Assembly (NCBI GenBank): GCA_902786615.1
Contig: CADADE010000033.1
Coordinates: 1 to 38,807, forward strand
Reading direction: 5' to 3'
DNA: 38,807 nucleotides
Source: Oscillospiraceae bacterium
GTDB taxonomy: Bacteria; Bacillota_A; Clostridia; Oscillospirales; Oscillospiraceae
Below are positions 23,893-32,600 of the stretch, piece after piece. Numbering within the stretch: position 1 is the stretch's first letter; the number at the start of each line of letters is the position of its first letter. The notes beneath the pieces were generated by a model that saw only the letters and a program-made list of their open reading frames with translations, did no database searches and had not been told where the DNA came from. A program made the translations under genes and the position numbers.

Positions 23893-24126
23893 TTACAGTT
23901 TGTCTCTCGGCGGGCATGGGTCATGGCCATGAGAATCAGACCACTGGATTTTTCCATCCTGACCGTGTGAGACTAATTCTGTGCCCTGATTTCTGCTGAT
24001 GATTCTGCCAGCATCGATAGCTTCTTGCTTTGTTGTATAGTGCCCACTAGCTCGCTGGGATCCGCCGCGCTTGACATTCCACCCGCCGTCGGGTGCTGGA
24101 ACAATGTGATGTGTTTGTCTTGGCAT
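23893..24126 (-). CDS. DUF2188 domain small protein
   Basis: A 77-residue protein with the DUF2188 pattern: a short start followed by HHIVPAPDGGWNVKRGGSQR, then ASGHYTTKQEAIDAGRII, then GTELVSHGQDGKIQWSDSHG. This is the whole domain, so the gene is complete. DUF2188 proteins are common in bacteria and on mobile elements; no function is known to me. GAGAGGT seven bases before ATG 24126 supports the start. It is codirectional with the phosphoesterase gene, with a strong hairpin between them. Confidence 0.85.
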   Translation of the reverse strand: MPRQTHHIVPAPDGGWNVKRGGSQRASGHYTTKQEAIDAGRIISRNQGTELVSHGQDGKIQWSDSHGHDPCPPRDKL

Positions 24127-24204
24127 TTTGTTTACCTCTCAAATCAATGTAGATGATTGAAAGGGGTGAGACCACCGATCCCCCTCTTGAACTATGCGCT
24201 CAGC

Positions 24205-24417
24205 TTATGAGCGTTTCCGGGGAACCCAGAACGCGAACGCTCGTTTTCCCCGCTCTCGCGCATAAAGTCGGCGACCATCACGCAGAGTGATGTACGGACG
24301 GAATACAAGCACGTATTCTGTTGTGTTTTTAGCCAAGTATGGCTCCTCCTTCCTCACAGATTTCAGACTAGCCAGAGCAAGGGCACGCCGAAGCAACGCG
24401 CAAGCCTTCTCCATCAT
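24205..24417 (-). CDS. Small conserved clostridial protein
   Basis: About 70 residues from the ATG at 24417; a TTG at 24462 in the same frame would add 15. The C-terminal part EYVLVFRPYITLRDGRRLYA followed by RERGKRAFAFWV resembles short orphan proteins I have seen repeatedly in clostridial mobile elements (a VFRPYIT-L-x-G-x-RLYA pattern). The N-terminal half is Ala/Leu-rich. No ribosome site is clear for either start. Function unknown. It is flanked by inverted copies of a GGTGGTCTCA-type sequence (24163-24176 and 24516-24530). Confidence 0.55.
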   Translation of the reverse strand: MMEKACALLRRALALASLKSVRKEEPYLAKNTTEYVLVFRPYITLRDGRRLYARERGKRAFAFWVPRKRS

Positions 24418-24465
24418 GAAATGATGATACAGAAAAGCGTTTTTCTGGCAAATCTGATGCAAACC

Positions 24466-24494
24466 TTGAAAAAGGCGGAGCCATCGTGTAAACT
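24466..24494 (+). promoter_or_regulatory. Orphan promoter facing right
   Basis: TTGAAA (24466-24471), 17-base spacer, TAAACT (24489-24494). No plus-strand gene follows for 850 bases, but a terminator-like hairpin ends at 24574, giving a possible RNA of about 80 bases. Confidence 0.5.
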
Positions 24495-24574
24495 AACATA
24501 TACTCTGAGTTAGTTGGTGGTCTCAGCCCCGACTTCTCCAAGTGCGCCCTGCCTGTTCGCACCAGGCCGGGCGC
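24491..24574 (+). other. Candidate MOBQ-type origin of transfer
   Basis: AAGTGCGCCCT at 24540-24550 equals the nic core of IncQ/MobA-type origins (cut expected after AAGTG, between 24544 and 24545). Upstream is an inverted repeat AACTAA/TTAGTT (24491-24496 with 24510-24515) and CTGAG/CTCAG (24505-24509 with 24522-24526), as such origins carry on the 5' side. Downstream, a hairpin GCGCCCTGCCTG/CAGGCCGGGCGC (24544-24555 with 24563-24574) includes the nic. No relaxase gene is in the window, so transfer would need one elsewhere. Confidence 0.5.
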
Positions 24575-24600
24575 TTCTTTTATGTCCAACGGAAAACCGT

Positions 24601-24978
24601 TTAGACCAAAGGTTTGGCAAAGTTCAAATCGAAGAGCATCATCTGCTCATCGACAAGTGCACCTTCAACGCGGAACCCGTGATTCTCAAATGTCGTTCCC
24701 AGCAGGCGCTCAAAAGTGGCGATGAGATCCCGAGAGTTCCACCGGACAGAGAAGATATCGTTGCCCTTCTCCTTATAGAACGAAACCGAGCGAGGGGTGT
24801 TTTCAGAACAGACTTGAAGAACAACCTGCTTAGTTTCTGAATTAATCAGAAGCCGCACGTAGGAGGGGCACCCCAGCTTAAGCGTGACTGCCTTGCTGAA
24901 GGTGAGCCCGTTCTTCGTTACCGAAAAGTATGGGACACCTTCCGAAAAATCAAAAGCCTTGAATCCTGTCAAGTCCAC
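24601..24978 (-). CDS. Conserved small clostridial protein of unknown function
   Basis: A 125-residue protein when started at GTG 24978. The frame is open to 25176, but a TTGACG-17-TATAAT promoter lies at 25003-25031, with AAAGGG nine bases before this GTG, so the shorter form is preferred. The core PYFSVTKNGLTFSKAVTLKL then GCPSYVRLLINSETKQVVLQ is a pattern I have seen in orphan genes of gut Clostridia. Two beta-rich halves are suggested by alternating hydrophobics; no motif for catalysis. It is between the oriT candidate and the defence cassette, transcribed divergently from the latter. Function unknown. Confidence 0.65.
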   Translation of the reverse strand: MDLTGFKAFDFSEGVPYFSVTKNGLTFSKAVTLKLGCPSYVRLLINSETKQVVLQVCSENTPRSVSFYKEKGNDIFSVRWNSRDLIATFERLLGTTFENHGFRVEGALVDEQMMLFDLNFAKPLV

Positions 24979-25002
24979 ATTCTCACACCCTTTCACTTGT
25001 AG

Positions 25003-25031
25003 ATTATAGTGGCTAGCCGTTTTCGCGTCAA
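25003..25031 (-). promoter_or_regulatory. Promoter of the 125-residue protein gene
   Basis: Minus-strand TTGACG (25026-25031), 17-base spacer, TATAAT (25003-25008). The stretch 25032-25274 to its right holds no gene I can support. Confidence 0.82.
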
Positions 25032-25274
25032 GGGTCGTTTGCGCCCAATTCTTGCGCCAACAGCTGCGGCAAATTTGTTGATTTCGCCACTTGACAAATA
25101 TAATTGTTTCTTGCGTATTTCTCTGCTTCTTTTTCGCTTCGATCTTGCGCCAATGCGTTTCTTCTGAATGCCTCATTTGAACAGTGGTGTAGATTCAGCC
25201 TGACTAATAGATAAAGCAGAAGAGAAAAGCGAGCAAAAGTGGCGATTTAATGAATATTTCAGAGATCTAAACCG

Positions 25275-25322
25275 TTGACGAATATGTGCTTTTGCAGTAT
25301 ATTTGTTCTATGTTATAGAACA
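25275..25322 (+). promoter_or_regulatory. Promoter and operator of the defence cassette
   Basis: TTGACG (25275-25280), 17-base spacer, TATATT (25298-25303). A perfect dyad TGTTCTAT-GTT-ATAGAACA (25304-25322) sits right after the -10 box, over the start point, where a bound repressor would block transcription. The XRE protein encoded next is the natural candidate. Confidence 0.82.
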
Positions 25323-25352
25323 CAGAACACTCGAGGAAAGGAGGTGGTGATT

Positions 25353-25790
25353 TTGCGAAAGCCGGACAAAGTTTCCGCAGAGGAGAAGCGAAAGCGAGAG
25401 AAGCTGGGCAAAGCGCTAAAGCAGCTCAGGGAAAAACGCAATCTCAGCCTTCGCCAAGTAGCAGAACCTATTGGAATAGTTGCCTCGCAGCTTATGATGC
25501 TGGAATCCGGAGCAAACGTTCCGTCTCCCAGAGTGTACAACGAGCTCGTCAAGCTCTTAGAACCGAGCGTAAGCCAGCGCAAATCGTGGGACAAACTCTA
25601 CTCTGAGCTTCGCGGAACACCGCCTCCGGATGTGTGTGAGATCGTCATGGCAACCGAGGGGATGAACGACGCCCTTCGCCTGCTTGAAGGCGTCTCGCTC
25701 ACGCCCGAGCAGCTGCAAGAACTGAAAGAGACTCTTCTGAGGTTTCGACCACCAGACAAGGGAGGGGGCGAGTGCGATCGACCCGTATAG
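25353..25790 (+). CDS. XRE family regulator of the defence cassette
   Basis: A 145-residue protein with an N-terminal helix-turn-helix of the Cro/CI type: LGKALKQLREKRNLSLRQVA then EPIGIVASQLMMLESGANVP, followed by PSPRVYNELVKLL. The C-terminal half (about residues 75-145) is a helical segment of unknown role and may sense a signal or dimerise. The start is a TTG at 25353, with AGGAGG eight bases upstream; ATG is lacking. It is the first gene of the cassette and its promoter carries a perfect dyad, so autorepression is likely. Such regulators keep costly defence genes low until needed. The next gene starts 51 bases on. Confidence 0.85.
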   Translation: MRKPDKVSAEEKRKREKLGKALKQLREKRNLSLRQVAEPIGIVASQLMMLESGANVPSPRVYNELVKLLEPSVSQRKSWDKLYSELRGTPPPDVCEIVMATEGMNDALRLLEGVSLTPEQLQELKETLLRFRPPDKGGGECDRPV

Positions 25791-25841
25791 TCAGCATTCT
25801 GCCCCGCGAAAGAGAAGAATAAATAAGGAGAAAATATAACG

Positions 25842-28800
25842 ATGAGAACAGTTTTAGAGACCTGTGTTCCGAGACAGAGCATCCTGCAGGGGACGTTCAA
25901 TCCGGAGATTTTTACCGCAGCGCTCGGCCCTGTGATTCAGCACTACAAAGGTCAGACAGGAACAATTGACGCGATCTATACCGATGCTTTTGCATTTTTC
26001 CGCGATGCGACCTATCCCACGGAAGGTCTGAGGCAGACGGTATCCAATGTATTCCGCCGGATTGCCGGTGATCCCTCTGTGCCCTCTATCCAGCGCATGG
26101 AAACAGCGTTTGGCGGAGGCAAAACGCATAACCTGATCGCCTGCGTCCATATAGCATATAGAGGAAAAGAAATCGCAGATGTTATCGGCGACATCCTGGA
26201 CCAGCAGTATCTCCCGGAGCCGAATTCTGTGACCGTTGTCGGTATTGCCGGCGATGAAATCCCTGTCAACAAGATCCGCGGTGACCGGCTGATTCCGTAT
26301 ACCCTTTGGGGCGAGCTTGCCTATCAGGTCGGCGGCGAGGAACTGTATCGCCGCGTGAAAGACGAAGCGGAGTCTTTTGCGGCGCCAGGTCGGCATTTCC
26401 TGGAGACCGTTCTTGCAGATCGTAAGGTCCTGATCATGCTCGATGAGCTTGCCCAGTACGCCGCTCGTCTGGAGGTAGCTGTTCCCAATCAGGGGGCAGA
26501 CCAGCTTGCTGCATTCCTGATGGCGCTGAACGGCTATGCCAAGAATCATGCCGGTATTGCGATCGTCGTGACGCTGGCCGGCGCGGCAGACGCATTCTCC
26601 CGTCAGACGGAGAGCCTGACTCGCCTGCTGAACAAGATCGGCAGCGGTGATATTAAGAAAGATGATGCAGTCGTTCTTGCAGAGCGCGCTTCCCAGGGTA
26701 TTACCAGCGTCGTCATGCGTGACGCAACTGCCATCACGCCCGTGCAGGCGAACGAAATATCCGCGGTGCTTGCCAAGCGCCTCTTTGAGTCGATCGATCC
26801 GAGTGCTGCGCAGGCGGCCGTCGAAGCTTATACGGAGCTGTACAGCCGCAATTCTTCCATGCTGCCGGAGGAAGCAACCAATATCCGCTTCCGCGACAGG
26901 ATCCTTTCCAACTATCCTTTCCACCCGACACTGATTGATTTCCTGAACAACAAGCTTGCCCAGGCCGAAAACTTTCAGGGAACGCGCGGTGTGCTCCGCG
27001 TTCTGGCGCTGACCATCCGCAGCATCTGGAACAAGAAGACGCCGGTGCAGGTGGTCCACGTCAGCGACATCGACATGCAGAGCAGTGCCATCGTCAATGA
27101 GCTCCTGGGCCGGACCGGAAGCGCCGATCTTCGGCAGGTACTCAATGCCGATATCGGTTCGGTGGATACCCATTCCCTGCAGGGCGGCCTGAGCAATGCT
27201 CAGCGCCTGGATCGCAGAAACCCGCACCCGGACGGACTGCCTTTCTATGAGATGACCTGGAAGGCCGTCTTCCTGAACAGTCTGGTCGGAAGGAGTGAAG
27301 GCAAGAGCTCCAAAGTGTTCGGTGCTTCCCAGAAGGAACTGATCTTTGAAGTCTCTACGCCGCTGCTGGCTCCCTCTCAGGTCCGCACGGCGCTGGATGA
27401 AATCTCCGAAAGCGCTTTCTACCTCCGCTATGAAGACGGCAAGTATTTTGCTCACCTGGAGCCCACCATCAACAGCGTGCTGGCCATGATCCGGCAGACG
27501 ATCGATGATCGGCAGGTAAGCCAGAAACTGCGCACGGTTTCGGACGGGCTCGTCCAGGACAACTACCTGTTTCGCGTGGAGCACAGTGTAAAATATCCCC
27601 AGGATATCCCCGACATGGTAGATCACCCGACGATTGCCGTGGTCGCCCTGGACGCCAGGGAAATCAACCTCAAGGAGATGTTCACCACCCGAGGAGACGG
27701 AGTCCCGCGCATCCGACAGAACACTGTATTGCTGCTGGTTCCCAAAAGCGTCAAAGCTGTAGGTGCAGGGAACGAACAGATGGGGATGTTCGACGACAAG
27801 AAAGCAGACGAAGAGGCGCGGACCAGACTGGAAGGCATCGCCAGACAGGTACTTGCCATCAAGGCGCTGGAAGACAATCCCCAGGCATACGGCATCGCCC
27901 CGACGAAGCTCCGTGATCCGGAGTTCGTAGAACGGAAGAGCGAACGAAACATGGCACTCGTCACCACCGTGAACGAGATGTACAATGGCTTCTATTATGC
28001 CAACAGTACCGGCAATTTCGAGCGCAAAGAACTGCGTGCAGGTGCAGGCGAAGGCGGCGCGACCATCCTCAGCCAGATCCAGAAAATTCTGATGGACGCC
28101 GAAGACCTGGTTTATGCGGATGGCGGTCGTTTCGGCACCGCGAAGCTGTCCACGCTGGCAGACTCCTTCTTCTTTAAGAATGATGATAAAGCCGTCTGCA
28201 CAGACCTGTTTATGCACTTTCTGAACTACCGCGGCTGGCCAATCCTTGCCAGCAAGCAAACGCTGGAAACCCTTCTGCGCGAAGGCGTCGGGAGCGGAAA
28301 CTGGGTGGCATACAAGCGCTCGGAAGATCCCACCGATACCCTGCCGGGTGAGTTTTACAGCCAGAAGAAGCCGCTTCCCATCACTGTTGATCTGTTTGGC
28401 GGCGGATACTCCATCATGACGCTGCCCGGCGCAAAGAAGCGCGGCTGGACAGAGACCGATGCGGTTCCCAATGAAAAGGTCAAGGCGGCAGTCCGGGAGA
28501 TCATGCAGACCTCCGGCGCTGTCACGGTGCAGGATATCACGACCGCTGTCCAGACACAGCTCTCAAACGCGACGGAGCAGCAGGTGCAGGACATTATCCG
28601 TGATTCCGTTCAGGGCAGCGGCTACAGCCTGTACAGCGGTGATGTCCACCAGCGCAGCAAGCCGGGCGAACTGGTCAGCGGCTTCACTGCTTTCAGCCAT
28701 GAGATCCAGCCGGATGATGTGCTGATCACCAACGCCGAACTCAGCGAGCGCGGCTGGCTGGATTCCACCGCACGCGGCATTCGCTTGGACGGGAACGACG

Positions 28801-29084
28801 GCGCGCAAAAGCTGGCGCCCATCCTGAGACGCCTGGGCAGCCTCTATACCCGCAGTGGTGCGACAAGCACCATCGACAGTCTGGATATTTCCGACCTGAA
28901 ACTGGTGGGCGGCGGTACTCTGCGCATCGCGCTGGAAAACGTCGGTCCTGCGGATATCAAACGGATGGATGAGCTGTTTGCCATCCTCGCAGACATCACC
29001 AAAGTCACTGATGCAACAGAGGCGGAGCTTCGGATTTATAATCCTGATGAAAACTGCGCCCTGGTCAAAGAACTGAAAAAGTAA
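25842..29084 (+). CDS. DUF499 domain ATPase (BrxC/PglY-like)
   Basis: A 1080-residue AAA+-type protein. The Walker A motif is in METAFGGGKTHNLIA (GGGKTH, residues 91-96) and Walker B in VLIMLDELAQY (196-202), an arrangement of the DUF499 family that includes the BREX proteins BrxC and PglY. A sensor-like strand IAIVVTLAGAAD lies near 238. The remaining 700 residues contain helical and winged-helix-like parts, with VKAAVREIMQTSGAVTVQDI near residue 880. DUF499 proteins are needed for BREX defence; the exact action is unclear. AAGGAG precedes ATG 25842. The next gene starts 10 bases after the stop. Confidence 0.88.
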   Translation: MRTVLETCVPRQSILQGTFNPEIFTAALGPVIQHYKGQTGTIDAIYTDAFAFFRDATYPTEGLRQTVSNVFRRIAGDPSVPSIQRMETAFGGGKTHNLIACVHIAYRGKEIADVIGDILDQQYLPEPNSVTVVGIAGDEIPVNKIRGDRLIPYTLWGELAYQVGGEELYRRVKDEAESFAAPGRHFLETVLADRKVLIMLDELAQYAARLEVAVPNQGADQLAAFLMALNGYAKNHAGIAIVVTLAGAADAFSRQTESLTRLLNKIGSGDIKKDDAVVLAERASQGITSVVMRDATAITPVQANEISAVLAKRLFESIDPSAAQAAVEAYTELYSRNSSMLPEEATNIRFRDRILSNYPFHPTLIDFLNNKLAQAENFQGTRGVLRVLALTIRSIWNKKTPVQVVHVSDIDMQSSAIVNELLGRTGSADLRQVLNADIGSVDTHSLQGGLSNAQRLDRRNPHPDGLPFYEMTWKAVFLNSLVGRSEGKSSKVFGASQKELIFEVSTPLLAPSQVRTALDEISESAFYLRYEDGKYFAHLEPTINSVLAMIRQTIDDRQVSQKLRTVSDGLVQDNYLFRVEHSVKYPQDIPDMVDHPTIAVVALDAREINLKEMFTTRGDGVPRIRQNTVLLLVPKSVKAVGAGNEQMGMFDDKKADEEARTRLEGIARQVLAIKALEDNPQAYGIAPTKLRDPEFVERKSERNMALVTTVNEMYNGFYYANSTGNFERKELRAGAGEGGATILSQIQKILMDAEDLVYADGGRFGTAKLSTLADSFFFKNDDKAVCTDLFMHFLNYRGWPILASKQTLETLLREGVGSGNWVAYKRSEDPTDTLPGEFYSQKKPLPITVDLFGGGYSIMTLPGAKKRGWTETDAVPNEKVKAAVREIMQTSGAVTVQDITTAVQTQLSNATEQQVQDIIRDSVQGSGYSLYSGDVHQRSKPGELVSGFTAFSHEIQPDDVLITNAELSERGWLDSTARGIRLDGNDGAQKLAPILRRLGSLYTRSGATSTIDSLDISDLKLVGGGTLRIALENVGPADIKRMDELFAILADITKVTDATEAELRIYNPDENCALVKELKK

Positions 29085-29094
29085 GGAGGGCCCT

Positions 29095-29670
29095 ATGGCT
29101 ACATTGAACGGAAAACAACAGCGCGTCGTCGATGCGATGCAGCCGATGCTGAAGACCGCTCCCTGGGTTCTTCGCGTCACAGAGCGCAAAGATTATACCG
29201 GCGCCATCCTGGAAGTGTGCGAGCGCTATGATACCGGCAACAACACCACCCGGCTGCGGGAACACGGCCGGATCTATAACGGCACACTGCGCACCTGCAA
29301 AGACGCGATCCGGTACATGATGGGTCAGGTACAGGATGAACTGGGGCGCCCGCTTGGAATCCAGGAGCTGATTGATGATCGGCTGGAATACCGCGGTCAG
29401 ATCCCGCTGGATGAGACAACAGGTGCAAAGCTTGCCCTCTTGTTTAAGCTCCATCCCGTTGTACGAAGTCAGAACCGGATCGAATTGATGGCCTGGCGCA
29501 TTGAACGCTTCTCTCGAGAGGAAACACTGTACTGGCTTGGAAAAGTCAGCATTCCCAGTTATGGCCGGCGTGGGATCGAATGGGCAAAGTCCGGACTGCG
29601 CCTGATGTTGGCTGGACAGCAGAAAGACGAAGCCGCTGTGGAAGAACTCCTGCAAAAGCTGAGAAAGTGA
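29095..29670 (+). CDS. 191-residue cassette protein of unknown function
   Basis: A basic, probably helical soluble protein not recognised. It is not an obvious BrxA, BrxB, BrxF or PglZ. Recognisable stretches are WVLRVTERKDYTGAILEVCE, then TLRTCKDAIRYMMGQVQDEL, then WRIERFSREETLYWLGKVSI with SYGRRGIEWAKSGLRLMLAG. Arg and Lys are frequent, which could suit nucleic acid or protein-complex contacts. AAGGAGG stands just before ATG 29095. It lies between the ATPase (10-base gap) and the methyltransferase (7-base gap), so its dosage is tied to theirs and a role in the same complex is likely. No catalytic motif is visible. Confidence 0.75.
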   Translation: MATLNGKQQRVVDAMQPMLKTAPWVLRVTERKDYTGAILEVCERYDTGNNTTRLREHGRIYNGTLRTCKDAIRYMMGQVQDELGRPLGIQELIDDRLEYRGQIPLDETTGAKLALLFKLHPVVRSQNRIELMAWRIERFSREETLYWLGKVSIPSYGRRGIEWAKSGLRLMLAGQQKDEAAVEELLQKLRK

Positions 29671-29677
29671 GGAAGAA

Positions 29678-32600
29678 ATGACATACGAAAAGAAACTGAT
29701 CGAAGGCAATTTCCCCTGCCAGCAGGTCGGCGCTGAGACAAAACGGGAACGCGGCGCAAGCAATATGCTTCCACCTATCTACTACCTTCACGTATGGTGG
29801 GCACGCCGACCGCTTACTCCCAGTCGAGCAGCAGTTTTAGGTAGCATTCTTTCTGCAGATGTAGAGCCAAAGACATTTTTAAAAGAACTTGGTATTGTAA
29901 AAAAACAAGCTGTAGTTGGAACTCTTCGATGGACATTAGTCGGTAAAAACCTGTCTCTAATTGAAGGGAGCAAAGATGGAGAATACATCCCATATTCTGT
30001 AGAGTTTGCCAAAGCCTTTGAAAAAGAGAATGTCCGCAGAGCTGCCATGCGAGACAAGCTTAATCTCATTAAAAAGGTACATCCGGAAATTGAAAATGAC
30101 CCCGTGTTCTCCTCGTGGATGAGAGATAACCAAGAACTGAAGTTGCCTGTCGAAATTGGTTGTTCTTCATTTGAAGTTATCTCGTGCGCAGCAGATCCGG
30201 CGGCAACAAATGACAGAATATCTTTTGCATCTTCAGCTTTAGTTTCCGATGCATTAGGGAGCATGATTCGCCTAGACGACGAGGATAGGTATGGATATGA
30301 TCGAGCTTATGCTTTTGCCCCAGAGAAATCCGACTACAAAGATATTTGTGTCCTTGATCCAACCGCAGGAGGCGGATCCATTCCGTTTGAAGCAGCGCGG
30401 CTCGGTTGTCGTGTAATTGCTAATGATTTAAACCCAGTAGCAACCGCAATCCAGTATGCAACGTTGGATTATCCAGCCCGTTTCGGAACAAGTTTGGTTC
30501 AAGATATAAAGAATTACGGTAATAAGCTTGTAAATGCCGTCAGAGAGCAAGTGGGGGCGTTCTTTCCAAATCCGAATAACTCAGAAAATGATGGTTTTCT
30601 TTTTTGTAGAGAGGTTACATGTCCTCATTGCGGAGAGCGAGCTCCTTTGCTGAATGCTTTTGCCTTGTCAAAAAAGAAAGATGGCTGGATGGTTTTGCCC
30701 AAAATTGAAGGTTTGCCAGGCAATAAAACGGTTCGTTTTATTCCGGTTCCTCTTAAAAACGGGAAAGGTCCTCATGGAGAAGATCCTGAAAAAGGAACAG
30801 TATACCTTGGAACGGGAACGTGTATCCACTGTGAGCAAGCCATTGAAAGTGAAGAAATAAAACGGCAAGCACGGGGTGATTCTACTTATGGGAGATGGAG
30901 CGACAAACTCTTTTGCGTTGTTGGCATCCGCGAACAGCCTAAGCTTGATAAGCAGGGAAAAACGACAAAATATACTTCTGGACCAGAAAAGGGGAAAATA
31001 CGTACCGAGAGAGTGACATTTTTCCGCGAACCTACGGAGCAAGATATTGAAGCCTTAAGTAAAGCCGAAAAAACGCTCAAAGGAAACTGGAGTCGCTGGG
31101 AGTCATTGGATCTGATTCCTACTGAAAGGATTCCTGATGGACATAAGACTGCTGAACCTCTATGTTTAGGCATAGACCGGTGGTGTGACATGTATACACC
31201 ACGGCAGCTCTTATGCCTGCTAACAGCAATGGAAGCCCTTCACACTATGTCTTCGGAGATTATTGAAGAAAAAGGTCTTCATCGCGGAAGAGCTATTATT
31301 CACTATTTGCAATATGCCATTGATAAGTGCGTTGACTACAATAGCCGGCAAACGCGATGGGAGTACACAAGGAGCGTGGTTAAAGGAACGTTTGGAAGAC
31401 ATGATTTTTCACTAAAATGGACTTTTGCAGAGATGGTATTTTCAGGGAAAGAGGCAGGGCTTGCTTGGGGTGTTGAAAATGTTACGAAAGCATATAAAGA
31501 GCTTTGCGAACTGGTACAGCCTTCGAAGATACAGATTCCCCAAATTATTAACGCTTCAGCTGCTAATCTTCCCATAATGAAACAGTCTGTAGATATCATC
31601 TGTGTGGACCCACCGTATTATAACAATGTACAGTATGCAGAACTTTCTGACTTCTTTTATGTTTGGCAAAAGCGAATTTTTCGGGATTTGTACCCGGATT
31701 TGTTCTCCAGAAGATTAACAAATAAACAGGATGAAGCAGTTGCAAATCCAGTTCGAGATGGCTCTGCAGCAAATGCGAATCAAGTCTATGAGCACCTGAT
31801 GGGAGAAATCTTTGCTGAGTGCCGCCGTGTGATGAAAGATGACGGCTTACTTACCATGATGTTCACGCATAAAACACAGGCCGCATGGGAAACTCTTACG
31901 CGCGCTTTGATCGAGAACGGATGGATCATTTCCTCTTCTTTTCCGGTGGATTCTGAAGCGTCTGTTTCTATGCATCAAAAAGATCAAGCTGCTGCGGCCA
32001 GTTCCATCTTCCTTGCCTGCCGCAAGCGGGATATGACGGATCGCCAGCCCGCCGCCTGGCGCGGCTTCGGCGGAACCGGTGTGCAGCAGCAGCTCCGTCA
32101 GGCGGTCCGGCAGAGCTTGCGAAATCACGAAGTCCTGCATCTCAACGCCGTGGATGAGATGGTCGCCAGCTACGGCAGCGCTCTGAAAGTATTGTCCGAG
32201 AACTGGCCGGTTATGGACGGGGACGAGCTGGTCTCCCCCATCACCGCCATGCGCGAGGCCAGCACCATCGTGGCGCAGTATCAGATGACAAAGCTGACCG
32301 ACGGCAGACTCAGCGTGGAGGACATCGCGCCGGAGGCCGGCGTGGCCGTCACCCTCTTCGGCATTTACGGGACCGGCTATCTGCCCTTTGACGACGCGCT
32401 CAGCCTGTCCAAGTCGCTGAACATCCGTCTGGAGCACAAGGCAGCAGGATACCGGGACGAGGGCCGTATGATCGGGATCAACGACGAGAAAACCGGGCGT
32501 ACCCGCAACGACGATGACACGGAAGGATACTTTGCGCCGCTGGTGAAGAAAGGCAGCAAGCTGCGTCTGGCGCTGCCGGAAGAGCGGAACGAGCGTCGGC

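Noticed and set aside
25854..28259. 801-codon frame opposite the DUF499 ATPase
   Set aside because: Antisense shadow without recognisable domain or ribosome site.
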